DNA of 64,000 nt from Prinsepia uniflora (lineage: Eukaryota; Streptophyta; Magnoliopsida; Rosales; Rosaceae). Of this stretch, positions 11,757 to 22,829 are shown piece after piece; within the stretch, counting starts at the first letter, position 1, and the number at the start of each line of letters is the position of its first letter. A program made the translations under genes and the position numbers. The DNA lies in the NCBI GenBank assembly GCA_032719365.1, contig CM064870.1:25920738-25984737 (forward strand), in the 5' to 3' direction. Below the pieces are notes generated by a model. That model did no database searches and was not told where the DNA came from. It saw nothing but the letters and a program-made list of their open reading frames with translations.

Positions 11757-14424
11757 TACTTCACGTTTGTAATCTCTGCTCACCACGAACACATATATTC
11801 AAGCTTGGCAGCTTGCACTCTGCCACTTGACCCCACCACCATATTTTTCCCTTTTTATTAAACAAAGGATGACCCACCATTGTTGATCATCTTCACTATC
11901 AACATATGTCTGAAAGCTAAAAAAAAGCAAAAAGCAGCAGGAGCTTCATGGTGAGCAAAGTTGTGCTCCTCGTCGCACTCTTCCTTCGAAGCACATGAAC
12001 CGTAAGACGCAAGAGTGCCGAATCAAGGCCCACCGCTAGTCCAGCTCCGATCTTCAACCTCATCCAGTCAGCCAGTTGCTCCATCACACCCCCATTCGGT
12101 TGGAGGCCATCGAAGTTCACAGCTCCGACCAACCTCTAGGCTTCTTCTTCCATCACCAGCCAACTCGACAACAACCCATCGCCCAAACAGCTCCAAGGAC
12201 CACCATCAGGAGGATATAACTGATCGGTCTAGCATGCTCATCCACCATCCATCAGTCGCAGCCATCGATCGTCAACTTAGGGGACCCGATCGACCGAGTG
12301 GAGGACACCGCTTAGCATCACCACACCTTAACGATCCACAAAGACCCAGCCCATGTGCAAGGCCAAGCTCGACTAACCTAGTGGTTGCCTGCACCAAACC
12401 CATAGGAAACCCAACCAGACGATCCTCTTCGGCACTCATCCACTGAGCCCTACACGATCGCTCGAGTAAAGCCAACCAACGACCACTTTCGACAGAAGAC
12501 CACCGAGGTCTACTAGCCTGCTCGGTCGCCGTCACCAATAACCTCTTTCGACAGAGGCTCACCGATGCCCCTCTAGCCTGCTCGACCCATCACCAACGAC
12601 GTGCCTCTCGGCTTCGACACCCCAATTACTCACTAGAGCTCGTCTGTTGTGACCCTCACGGTAGGAAGTCACTGAGGCTCAAGATGACCTATTCGGTAAG
12701 GGCCCACTGAGTCTCTTTACTCTGGTCAACCGAACTGCCCCAGCTTCCCTTCAGTAGCCATCCATCAACAGAGCAAAACTCAGCCATGAAGGATTCCAAG
12801 ACTTTATCCAAGGGAACCCACAGAGCGGCCAAGCTTACTCGGCCTTCAACAAAAAAAAACCACCAAAAACAATTTATTTTTCTATTTGGGCTCACTGTCA
12901 ACTCAGCCCACCAATGAGCAAACAAAAACAAACTTTGTTTTGGGCTTTCCGTCTCACTTTGAAGGAGCCTACCGAGCGGCCTACCCAACTTAGCCACCAA
13001 AAAAAACAACTTTTTTCTTTTATTTTTGGGCTTGGGTAGGGTACCACCGAGTTCCAACTGTGACGCCGATTAATGATGACCGTTCTGTGCAACCTCTCAT
13101 GCCCAATCCTCAAGGCTCCAACACCTTTTAGGGCACCACCACAACTCGGCTAAACCAATTCAAGATATTCAACTTGGCCAACACCACTCGGCCAAACCAA
13201 CTTGGCCACCCAAAAAAAAAAACATAAACCACAAACTTTGTTTTTGGGGCCTTATATCTCATTTTTTAGCGAGCCCACCAAACGGCCTAGCCCACTCGGT
13301 CATCCAAACAAAAATCAAACACTTTCTTTTATTTTTGGGTTTGGGCACTTCCCCTTTTTTCAGCCCACTAAGCGGCCTCCTCAACCAACACTCACTCGGC
13401 CAACATCGCTCTACCAAACCAACTCGGCCTACCCAACTTATCCACCATAACTTCTATCTCGGAATGACCACCATCCAAATAAGTATTGCTCTACTCTTCC
13501 ATCACAATTTGGGGGCTCTAACTCGGCTCACACCACGAGCTCTACTTTTCCTCACTCGGCTCACACCATGGACGACCACTAGGTAACACTTCAATAAATA
13601 AACTTATGAACATCATAAACATCGTACACATACATACATGCACTCATACACGAACTCATGCATGCTGACATACATGCATCCATGCATGCAGAGCATACAT
13701 GAAACTCACACTTAAGCTTGATACATTACCGAGCGCTCAACACATTATCGAGTTACTTTAAACATTGCCGAGTATACATGCGCTCAACACATTACAGAGT
13801 TACTCGAAACATTACCTAGTATACATTCGCTCAACACATTACCGAGCCACTCAAAACATTACCGAGTATACACTAGCTCAACACATACCCAGTTGCTCAA
13901 CACATTATTGAGTTAACATCCGCTCAACACAATACCGAGATACTAAACATTTGGCCTCGACTCGAATATTAGAGTTAGAGTATAGGCAACTCGGCCTACA
14001 CTCAAACCTTGGGCATAACTCAGCCTCGACTCAACACTTGGCCTCGACTCAAACATTAGAGTCAGAGTACAGGGGCACTTGGCTTACACTCAACACTCGG
14101 TCTATGCTCAACGCATTACCGAGTTGCTCAATTACCGAGCCTACTTGCAAAGACAAACGTAGCTCACATGCCAACTGACACACATACAACAAAGAATCAC
14201 TTGCAAGCATTTAGGCTCATACATGGAGTCATCCTCACTGAGGGACTGCCCAAGCACAGCTTTCCCACCGTCTTCCTTTCAGCATCCTACCTCGACCGAG
14301 GAGTTGGGGGACTAATAGTACACCGAGCGAAGCAACAGACGAAAACAAAGGAGTTGCTTGGTCAATGCACTTTGAAAGTCCTCAACCGAGCTAGTCCACC
14401 TAAGTTAAGAACTTGGGGGACTTC
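11384..14424 (+). repeat. Internal non-coding region of the 1742-14863 element
   Basis: Right part of the internal domain after the nested LTRs. It contains (TA)n at about 11726-11751, degenerate duplicated blocks rich in GACCGAG/CTCGGCC words (about 12280-12600 and 13100-13450), and a degenerate tandem array at 13730-14140. Open frames here (for example 12015-12446 plus, 12689-13057 minus) have low-complexity, unfamiliar products and no retrotransposon motif. The region ends in the purine tract AACTTGGGGGACTTC before the right LTR. Confidence 0.55.
13730..14140 (+). repeat. Degenerate CTCAACACATTACCGAG tandem array
   Basis: Imperfect repeats built from GCTCAACACATTACCGAG, TTACTCGAAACATTACC and GAGTATACAT words, roughly 25-55 bp apart, passing into a GCCTCGACTCAA/CACTTGGCC variant after about 13960. 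Non-coding and part of the internal domain. Confidence 0.55.
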
Positions 14425-14863
14425 TGTTTACACCATATTGGACCGAGCAACGGACTTGTCAAGCACTACATTAGACCACGAATTAAGCCCATCCAGAAGG
14501 CTGCAAAGATCACACAAAGCTCACCATCAAGGCCCATGCCGGAAAATCCCATCATTAGGCCCATGAACTAAACCCTAGCTCTTGCCTATATAAAGGGCAT
14601 TATCACCCTCATATGGGGATCTCACTCTTTGACTAGAGAAATCTCTATCTCTCTAGACTTTGGAGCTCTCACCTCTCTCTACATCTACTTTGTCTCTCTA
14701 AAGGCTCTAAGCCTATTGTATTATGTACACAAACACTATTATACTAATGAGAATGGGGTAACACCATGGATGTAACCCTATTTGGGTGAACCACGTACAT
14801 ACTTGTGTTCTTGGGTCTTGTGCGGTCTTCTTACTCCTCGTTGGTACATTTTATGCTTCAACA
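14425..14863 (+). repeat. Right LTR of the 1742-14863 element
   Basis: 439 bp from TGTTTACACC to GCTTCAACA, preceded by a polypurine-type tract and followed by the target duplication ATGTG. A clear TATA box (CCTATATAAAGG) lies at about 14586. Apart from its first 14 and last 22 bases it does not align with the left LTR, although both ends define one insertion. Confidence 0.7.
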
Positions 14864-14868
14864 ATGTG

Positions 14869-15090
14869 ATATTAGGAATGGATTGGTTAACTACTCATCG
14901 AACTTCTATTGAGTGTTTTGATAAAAAGGTGATACTTTGAAGCCCAAGGTTTCCAGAAGTAGGATTTCAGAGGAACCAAGAGGTATTACCTACAAGGGTG
15001 TTATCAGCTCTAACTACTGAAAGGATGTTGCAGAAAGGTTCCAAGGTTCCGTGGCTTATGTGATTGACACCGTACATGCTTCTAGGCGCC
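14869..15090 (+). pseudogene. Ty3/gypsy pol fragment, right half
   Basis: Continues the frame left at 1741: ILGMDWLTTHRTS..., an in-frame stop about 20 codons later, then the linker between protease and reverse transcriptase. A shift near 15040 moves the recognisable sequence to another frame (FQGSVAYVIDT...). It fades at about 15090. This is a decayed fragment of a large element, not a gene. Confidence 0.7.
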
Positions 15091-15982
15091 GGGGAGACTC
15101 TCTGTGCGGGGGTTCCTTGTTTTGGGTCTTTTGACCCGCGACTTTGACTCGTTCTAAACACTCGATTTATGTTTGTTTCCCACATTATTATAGTCAAAAC
15201 ATAACTACTCAAACACAGGAATCGATCTATTGATTAAAATGCGAGGTTGTTTACCTGAAACTTGCAGTTCAAGCTTTGAACCTCTCAGCTACGGTGCCCA
15301 AGGATAGCTCAGTCACTTTTCCACGTCCAAAGCCCATGGTTCTCACCCCTGTAACATTGTACGAGCTCGAGGGAACTACTGGAACATCTCGTTTTAGGTT
15401 TTAGGGCCCAAAACCAAAGACGTGAAGAAGACCCCCTCTGGTTTACCACTTTCGTTCACCATCCCATCATCATTTCCTCAATTTTTTCAGACCATCGTCT
15501 TCCCCTTTTCCTCATCTACATCTCACCCTAACTCACTCTCTTTTCCTTCATCGATTTCCTCACTGATCGTGAGTATTTTCTTCATTTTCTCACTCTCAGC
15601 CACCTTCTCCCGAAAATCCCTCACACACACATATAAATAGCAGGTTGAGTCAGTGGAGAATGAGGAAGGGTCTAGACTATTTTGGACATGAGTCCAGGTC
15701 TAAAACTATCTTCCAAGAAAAATGACTAAATTTCCCTTGGTACAAATTTACCCTTTTGCCCTTGATAGTTTTTAAAACCATAACTACCTCATTTAAAATC
15801 CAATTTTGGCATGCCACCTGCCTACGGACTAAGGAAATCGAGACCTTCGTAACTGTCTTCTCGAATCACCTGAGTGATATTTCAGTCAAAAAGTCAATAT
15901 TTTGACTTTGACAAAAAAGTCAACTCTTTGACTTAGGGGCAAAATCATCCTTTTCATCTTTTCAGACATCTGGGGTGTTATA
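15091..15982 (-). mobile_element. Truncated long-LTR fragment
   Basis: On the minus strand it begins TATAACACCCCAGATG at 15982, a decayed TGTAACACCCC start, followed by the superfamily's upstream module (AAAGTCAA... and TGCCACCTGCCTACGG read on plus near 15810-15940). A donor-like CAGGTAAAC (minus) is near 15253. The left end is unclear and no target duplication is visible, so the limits are approximate. Confidence 0.45.
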
Positions 15983-17819
15983 GGTAGTGCATAGATGATA
16001 TAATGATTGGTATTTAAGCAACAAGGATGAGTTGTTTATGTGTGAACATGGTTACGATATACTGATATTGTTGAATATTGACTTGCTTTTTGATACTGAT
16101 GGATTTCCCAATATCTACATGTGTTTTGAGGTTTATTATTTACTATCCGTTTTATCGAAATTTAATGATTTTATCTTATGCATCCATAGTTTTTAGAAAA
16201 AACGGAGGGTGAAATGAATTATTGTAATGACCCGTCCCAAATTTCAGGATTAGATTAGTGACTAATAGTGGATTAGCATGACTAATCGAGGATTAGTCAA
16301 GAGATTTCGGACGGACGGTGTGAAATGGCGATTCTGCCCTTGGGAATGGGATAAAAGTTGACTTTTGACCACTCGATTCAAATGGACTTCGATCGATGAC
16401 CGTGACGTAGATAAGGTCATTATGAGTCCGTAGACAGGCGACATGTCGAAATTGGAGGTTCGACGGAAAATTTATGGGTCTAAAATGGAAAACAGCACTA
16501 CTACACACAAACCGAGAAACTGATACGTGGTAGGATTTGGTTGGAGAACTTTCTGGAAGGACCCACCTGATGAGTGACAAGTGTCACCCATCTGATAGGC
16601 CCAGACCCCAATTAAATGGGTCCTTATCTTCTCCATCATTTGACAATCTTCTCTGTGTTTGTTTAAACACCCACAAACCCACGAACTCTCTCGACGCCGT
16701 GCAAACCCATTCCATACAACCCCTTCATTCCTCATTATCTGAGCTTGGTGTGTGAATGAAAAAGAGAGAGTGAGCTAAGACGATGAAGATGGTAGCAACA
16801 GGTTGGACCGTCGTGCACAGTGGTGGAAGCTTGAAGGTAAGCCGGGAGCCCTGTTTTAAATTCAAAACTGGAAGATTGAGTTTGGTTGGTTGTTGACCCT
16901 TTCTGTGGATTGGAGGATGCTCTTGAGGTTGAGACGAGTCCAATGGTGGCCACGGAGATGCAAGCACGGCGGTGGAATGGGCGTGAGAGGAATTCGGTGG
17001 CAACTGGCCGAAATCTCCATTTGGCCAGGTAAGCTCAAACCTAAACCCTAAACATGATTTTGAGGTTCCTAGAAGCTAAATGAAGTCCCTAGGAAGTAGT
17101 GTTGGCCTTAGATGTGCTCAGAGCATAGGATGAGTTTTTGGACCGTGAATGGTATGATGAACCACCATGATTTAAGTTAGTTTTCATGGATTTAATTGCA
17201 TAAAACAACTCCTAGGATATATTAGAGAAGATTGGTGGAAAGGAGGAAGAATACGAGTTGAAAAAGGGGGAGATATGGCCTTGAACTGGTAACGCTGGTT
17301 TGGTTGGCGCGTGGGGATGCGTGGGGCAGTTTTGGGAGTCGTGTTCAACATATGAAATCACCCTCTCCATGAAACGAACATTTTGGAACTGGTTTCGAGT
17401 CGATCGGACACCGTTTCGGGGTAGTTTTGAGTGTCTGAAGGTTTAGGTGCTATGTTAAACAAGTTTAAAAATCCGGAAAAATTACGGGGATTTAATGAGA
17501 GGTTATTGGAAGTGTTAGTGACATTTGGGTGTGATTTGGACAGGATCGGGAGTCCCGTTGATGGTGGATTAGTAGGAAGGCTTATGGCACGCATATCGAG
17601 GCGGTAGCTAGGACAGTCTGTGAGTGAACTTTTGTTTTATAAATATGATGCATGCATGACTGTTTTATATGTTTTATATCTTTGTCTTGAATGCCTTGAA
17701 TATGTATATTTGTGGTATTTATGATTTACGTATTTCGAGGCATATTATTTTATGTTGGATTTGTATGTGCTTGTGTTCGGTGATGGTTTGATGAAATGGT
17801 TTTGGATTTGAAAAGATGA

Positions 17820-18000
17820 ACTCGGGCGTGAGACCTATTTGATTTGGAAAATATCGGACTTGGAGTCCAGTTGATTTAGTGAGAATCGAGCTGAGACCCA
17901 TTTGAGTTATACGATCGACCTGGGGGCCCAGTTGGTTTACAAAATCGGGCATAAGGCCTAGTTGTGGTTTATAAATGTGATTTCGGGTCGGAGACCCATA
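17820..18000. repeat. Covarying GGGC...GCCC short hairpins (LTR 16223-18918)
   Basis: A run of small inverted repeats about 30-40 bp apart within CGGGC...GAGNCCCAGTTG cassettes: GGAC-TTGGA-GTCC near 17867, a GGGGGCCC core near 17919, GGGC-ATAAG-GCCT near 17946 and GGGT-CGGAG-ACCC near 17986. Stem letters change in complementary pairs between copies. The same cassette recurs at 43210-43325 (GGAC...GTCC, GGGC...GCCC) in a different LTR. Confidence 0.65.
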
Positions 18001-18259
18001 TATGGATTTATGGATTTGAATAAATGGATTTATGATGATTTTATGGAAATTCCGAGCATGGCCCCTTTGAGATATTTTGAGATGTTTGAAATGGTTTTAA
18101 AAAGGATGTTTCCCATTTACCATCCTGAGATGAGGATATGTGGATAAGTCTCACTCCATGTCTGGGACATCAGAGTAGACACGGCGTATTGCCTGCGAGG
18201 GGTCATTGTAAGGAACGACTGGATCGTATAGTGACTCAAAAGCACGATTGCTATGATTA

Positions 18260-18396
18260 GACGTCTGGGACGTCAGACATCTGGGATGTCAGAGATATGG
18301 ATCCGGAGAGACCTTGGGCAGTACGTGTTGCTTAGCCGTGATATGATATGACGTCTGGGACGTCAAGCGTCTGGGACGCTAGGCATTTGGGATGTC
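18260..18396. repeat. 16-nt-period hairpin array (LTR 16223-18918)
   Basis: Units at 18260 (GACGTC-TGG-GACGTC), 18276 (GACATC-TGG-GATGTC), then 18350 (GACGTC-TGG-GACGTC), 18366 (AGCGTC-TGG-GACGCT) and 18382 (GGCATT-TGG-GATGTC). Spacing is exactly 16 nt within each cluster. The loop TGG is constant while the arms vary, with complementarity kept in four of the five. Confidence 0.85.
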
Positions 18397-19060
18397 GAGG
18401 ATGGGTATTTGGTAAACATGAATTATTGGATTTATGAAATGGTATTTCTATATTTATGGATTTGGGTAATGACCCACTTGGATTTGGATTCATAGATTTC
18501 AGTGTTTTACAGTTTTGGGCTAAGGCCCTAAGGATTTGAGGGAAAAAAATGACTTCTGGTTTTATAAACGGTTTTTATTGTGTTCGAATTAACTGGTTTA
18601 TGAATGCATGCATAGTTTTACATGAAGGGCATACATGTCTTTTTATAAATGTGATTTATGAACTTATTTAATTTCGTCTACTCACAACTTTTAATAGTTT
18701 TTAATGTCTTTCAAGTTATTGATAGCGGATGCGGGCTGTAGTAGAGACCGATACCTCACATTCCTCGGCTAATCCTGGCGCACTCTGGGAGCCAATTGGG
18801 CTCAGAATTTCAGGTTATCCTTTGTCTGGCCCGCGTGTTAGCTCGGGTGGCACGTGTGTTAGACGGAAGCATGTCTCATTCCGCATTAATCCCGGGGGGA
18901 TTAGGATGGGGCGTGTCAATTATGTTCTTTCAAACTATGTTTTTTAAAAATTTATTTTTGTCCATTTACATGTTTTATTGGTTTTACTTACCCATCAGGC
19001 CGTGGCATGGGGACAGGTACCGACTAAGAGACCAGAGGCATAAACCAACCACTCTGTGCA

Positions 19061-19287
19061 CTCTCTAGCATATTATGGTAGGACGAAACGTTTGAGTTGT
19101 ATTCGACACTTATGCTCTGTACACAGTTATGTAAGGTATCCTTTATCTATGATGAGTTTTATCTTTACTGCATGATACTTGTGAGATTGGCTTAGATTTC
19201 TGGTTTTGGTTGTGTGACGGGAACATGATCATTTACGATTATCTAGATTTTTCTAGAGGGATCTTGTGACTAAATACAAGTACCATG
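19061..19287. other. Short spacer before the subtilase pseudogene
   Basis: About 230 bp of unassigned sequence between the LTR debris and the first recognisable codons of the subtilase pseudogene. I see no feature in it. Confidence 0.4.
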
Positions 19288-20438
19288 GAAAGTGTAGCAA
19301 CATGGTTGCTCACTGTTGCAGCAAACATCACGGGCTGTTGGATCATCGACAAGATTGTTCTCAGAAACGGAAGTGAGATGGTCAGAGTTTTGATAAACTC
19401 ATTCGCATCCTATGATACAACTCATCCTTTAGTATATTGACACAATGCTTCAACCAAATGTAAGGTGTATGAAGCTCAAGCTTGCTTATAAACTTGCCTA
19501 GACAAAAATTTAGTCAAAGGAAAAATTTTATTGTGCCACAGGTCTGATGGTTGTACCCAGGCTCTCCGAGTTGGTGCATAAGGTGCAATTCTGGTAAATT
19601 CAGTTCTTGACATGGCTTTTTCGGTCCCATTACCAGCAACCGGTTTGGAATTTACAGATTTTTTTGCAGTAATTTCTTATTTTGAAGTCCACCAAAGATG
19701 TTGGAGCCAAGATATTAAGGAGTGAAACCTTAAGAGACTTTACCTTAAGCGACTTTATTGTACCTTTCGTTTCTTCCTTCTCTTCATGTGGACCGAATTC
19801 AATTTTAGCCGATATTATCAAGCGAGATGCATGTTTGTGCTCCAGGTGTTGATATTTTGGCTGCGTTTTGGTCAGAGGCTCAGATCACAGATGCATTGGA
19901 TACGAGGAGCGTGGAGAACAATTGTCTATCTGGAACGCCAATGGCTGCCCTCATGCAATTGGTGCAGCTACATATGTGGCATCATTTGACCGTGATTGGT
20001 TGGTCTTCGGCCGCTATCAAATTATCTCTTATGATTACAACTTGGCCTGTGGCAACTCATCCCGGGGTGAGTTTGAATATGGATCTGGACATATCAATCA
20101 TTTGGCAAATTATCTCTTATGATGCTTTTGAAGCTGATTACATAAAGTTGCTAATGCTATGCTTTGTTTTGGATGAAGGCAGAGTTAAGGAAATATCTAG
20201 CGATTTAAATACAACTTCACTGGCTGCTGTTGTCAACATAAGCCAATCCTTTTCGGTTCAATTTAATAGAAGACTTGAGAATGTTGGCTTTGCAAATACT
20301 ACCTACAAGGTCAACGTCAGCCTTTTAAGTCCCGGAGTTGACATTAAAGTAGAACTGATTGTTTTTTCCTTGAATTCCTTGAACAAGGAGATGAATTTCA
20401 CCATGATTGTTGTCGGGAAAGGTTTAGCACCAGGATGA
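19288..20438 (+). pseudogene. Cucumisin-like subtilase (SBT) pseudogene, 3' portion
   Basis: The conceptual products, in several frames, follow the C-terminal half of plant cucumisin-type subtilisin proteases (S8 family, secreted serine proteases). In order: a protease-associated-like stretch (SVATWLLTVAA..., then NLVKGKILLCH near 19505-19540), the APGVDILAA motif (about 19840), the region of the catalytic Ser, a DWLVFGRYQI equivalent of the DWSPAAIKSA helix, EFEYGSGHIN, and a C-terminal fibronectin-like domain (RRLENVGFANTTYKV) ending at a stop at 20438. In-frame stops occur near 19438 and 19492, frames shift repeatedly, and the Ser motif GTSMACPH reads GTP MA followed by a one-base deletion, so the nucleophile is lost. 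The catalytic Asp and His parts are absent upstream. It is a dead gene fragment. The last 203-codon open frame (19827-20438) is a remnant, not a functional protein. Confidence 0.85.
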
Positions 20439-22829
20439 CATGTGTCCAGTGTCCGGGTCACTGGTTTGGTCTGATGGAGCTGATCATATTAATGTTACGA
20501 CTTACAAGTCTAATTCATGTATATGAAGTATGATTAGTTATAACGTTTTTATTGTTCTCAAATTCACTTTGCAAATCAATTTTGTTTTTAGGTCATTTTT
20601 GTGATGGGTACGAGAAGTGGGAAACATAACCGATCGGGTGACAATTGAAAACATGGGCTGCTCTGTGTCCTAAGCTTTAACAAAATAGGTATACATGGAA
20701 TTGTGGTGTGGTTGACCTGAAGGACTCTACTTGGTAATTTGGGCTGCCTGCACATCATCAAACATGTTATCGTTAATCCAAACACAAATCAAAATATAAA
20801 ATAGAATAATTGATTGCTTCTGACCCATTCACAAACTTGGGCTGTAAACATGACATTAATGAAATGCCAATAATATTTTTCAGCAATAAATTGACGGGTA
20901 TAACAATATTAAAACAGAGGGTTATACTTATACATCATCTGTATCTGTATGCAATCTGATCAAAAGCACAGGCGCTTGGTATTGGCCCCATCCATCCAAA
21001 TCAAACCAACCCAACCACAATAAGCATAAAAACGTGTCAAACTTTAGTGCACCACTGACTCACTCACCCAACTGAAACTGAACCAACCAAGCATAACCCA
21101 AAACCGAACATCTTCATCTCATGTCGGATTTCCATCATCTATTGGCTCAAACACCATAACCACCACACTCCAACACACATACATACTTGTTCTCCGGTGA
21201 CTCACTCACACACAAATTGGATCCTCCCAACTCCCACCCTGCCTGCACGTTGACCTCTCAGCTAAAATGATTCTTGAATTCTCACATGCTTTGAATCCGA
21301 TCCAAATATACGGCCAATTTCTAGATGATCCGAGAAAGCAAAAAATTTTGTTCATTTTCAAAACCCATCCACGTAAAACACCACCGGGTCGAGACATTCA
21401 CGAGCCATTTCACTTCCCAATTTGTGAAATTTTTGCAAACAAAGGCTAGAAATGTCCAGTCAACTTCCGTTTGGGCTAGAACTACAGACAACGACATAGA
21501 CAACGCAGGCCATTGATATTGAGGCCGACGACTTGCTCTTCAATTTCCCAAACAGTTACAAATTTCAACCAAACACCAAATCATTTAAGCAAATTCTATT
21601 TCTGTCTACTACAAATGAATCCAACAAGTAAATTAATAAAAACCCACAAACAATAAATAAATAAAGTAATCATGAAGATACCCAAAATGCCCCTATCACA
21701 AAAAAATGGTGGGAAAATTCGTTGTGTCCATCGGTGAAGTTCCTAGTTCAAAACACATGAAAAAAAAAAAAAAAACCCAACGTCGTCCAGCTTAGAAAAA
21801 GGTACAAATATTCAACAATTTTAGAAGTCCGATGAACTACCAGCCTCATACAAATTTCAGATCAAACCCATCAATCCAGCCTCGTACAAATTTCAGATGA
21901 AACCCATCAAGATTTAATCAATTATTGTACTAAAGTTTGTAAAGTTAGTCATAACGGAAATCAAAAACTAGCAAAACCATGGAAATTGCAAAGATTAAAG
22001 TTTCCAACTTTGTTGGAACAAAAACTTTGCGACATGTCTCTGGCCTCTGCTATAAAAACCATGGCAACCTACGAACCACCACGTAAATCCTTAAATTTTA
22101 ATAAAAACCAAACCCAGCCCAAGAATGTTATTATAGCAGATTGTTGTCCATGACCATGACGACCATTGCTCTCATGACCTTGCCAGAAAAGAATTGTGCT
22201 CTAAACACGTCAGGCGCACGTTAGCCCCTACCACTCTCTCCCCCCCTCCCCTAATATAACACTTTGCAAGATGACGCCGACCCTCTCCCTCTCCTCTCTC
22301 TCCTCGATACTCTGTCACCCGCCTTCTCTCTCTAAACAATTTCGCACAAATTAAAAAAAAGAGAAAATTTCCAATACTCAAATTTTACTTTCCTTGGCAA
22401 CTTAACGTAATTACATTACAATTTGTGTAAGCAATTTCATATTCTCTCTTCCTCTTTCTCTCTCTGCGCTCTGAAGCAGTTGAAGAGAAGCTTCGTGAAT
22501 AGATAGATCCCTATTTCCTTGCCCCAACTCCTTGTGTGAATTTCGATTTTTTTTTTATCTAATTCTCCGGCATTCGCTTGGCTCGATTTTGCCCTCTGTT
22601 TCTCTCCAGAATTTACGTCGTTTTCCCGGGATTACAATTCTGCACCAGTCGTTGTCGTTTCAATTGCTCTGTTTTCGGGAAACCAATTGGGAATTAGGGT
22701 TTTATTTGGTTTTCTGAGAATTGGGTTTTGAAGTGAAATCAAAAGGGTTTTGCGGACTTATTTCGATTGCTTCTTCGGTTTATGGGATTCAGAGATTCGC
22801 GGGGTTTGTGAATTTTGTTTTTTGATACA
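20439..22829. other. Intergenic region and ATX 5' flank
   Basis: 2.4 kb with no credible coding frame. It includes a 36-bp tandem pair at about 21841-21911, a poly-A run near 21761, and pyrimidine-rich CTCTCT tracts at 22225-22330 and 22440-22470. The last few hundred bases presumably hold the promoter and 5' UTR of the methyltransferase gene. ORFs 21206-21516 overlap on both strands and are chance frames. Confidence 0.6.
22225..22475 (+). promoter_or_regulatory. CT-rich tracts, putative core promoter/leader of the ATX gene
   Basis: Two pyrimidine-rich stretches (CTCTCTCC... at about 22225-22330 and TTCTCTCTTCC... at 22440-22470) lie 350-600 bp before the ATG. Plant core promoters and leaders often carry such Y-patches. 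No clear TATA box is seen. The exact start site cannot be told from sequence. Confidence 0.35.

Larger units (their letters stand above)
1742..14863 (+). mobile_element. Non-coding LTR element (LARD-like) with nested insertions
   Basis: The outer boundaries are TGTTGACACC at 1742 and ...GCTTCAACA at 14863, with a perfect 5-bp target duplication ATGTG on both sides inside a gypsy reading frame. After removing the nested solo LTR cluster (2596-11378 plus one TSD copy) the element is about 4.3 kb: a left LTR, about 3.4 kb of internal sequence, and a right LTR. A primer-binding-type sequence (TTTGGCGTCGTCTGTG) follows the left LTR, and a purine tract (TTGGGGGACT) precedes the right LTR. I find no gag or pol motif in the internal region, so I call it a large retrotransposon derivative mobilised in trans. 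The two LTRs are strikingly unlike each other. Confidence 0.7.
16223..18918 (+). mobile_element. Solo LTR with exact ATTAT target duplication
   Basis: 2696 bp from TGTAATGACCCGTCCC to GGGGCGTGTCA, flanked by ATTAT at 16218-16222 and 18919-18923. It has the 26-bp inverted repeat at 16568-16593, donor-like GAAG|GTAAGC at 16837 and a second at about 17023, covarying short hairpins at 17823-18000, the clearest 16-nt hairpin array at 18260-18396, and an acceptor-like element near 18715 that has decayed to CAAG. It carries no coding capacity. The ORFs inside are frames opened by chance. Confidence 0.92.
15983..19060 (+). mobile_element. Old long-LTR fragment split by a solo LTR
   Basis: Sequence on both sides of the 16223-18918 solo LTR reads as one older LTR in plus orientation. 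TTATGCATCC...AACGGAGGG at 16175-16210 and the acceptor-like TTACCCATCAG|GCCGTGGCATGG near 18988-19010 match, in reverse, the ordered landmarks of the minus-strand LTRs. No ends are identifiable. Confidence 0.4.

Noticed and set aside
12015..12446. 143-codon plus-strand ORF as a protein gene
   Set aside because: The Ser/Pro/His-rich product has no recognisable motif. It lies in the non-coding interior of an LTR element and is matched by equally open frames on the other strand.
19827..20438. 203-codon ORF as a functional subtilase
   Set aside because: It lacks the catalytic Asp and His regions, reads Pro at the Ser position and is frameshifted relative to the conserved motif.
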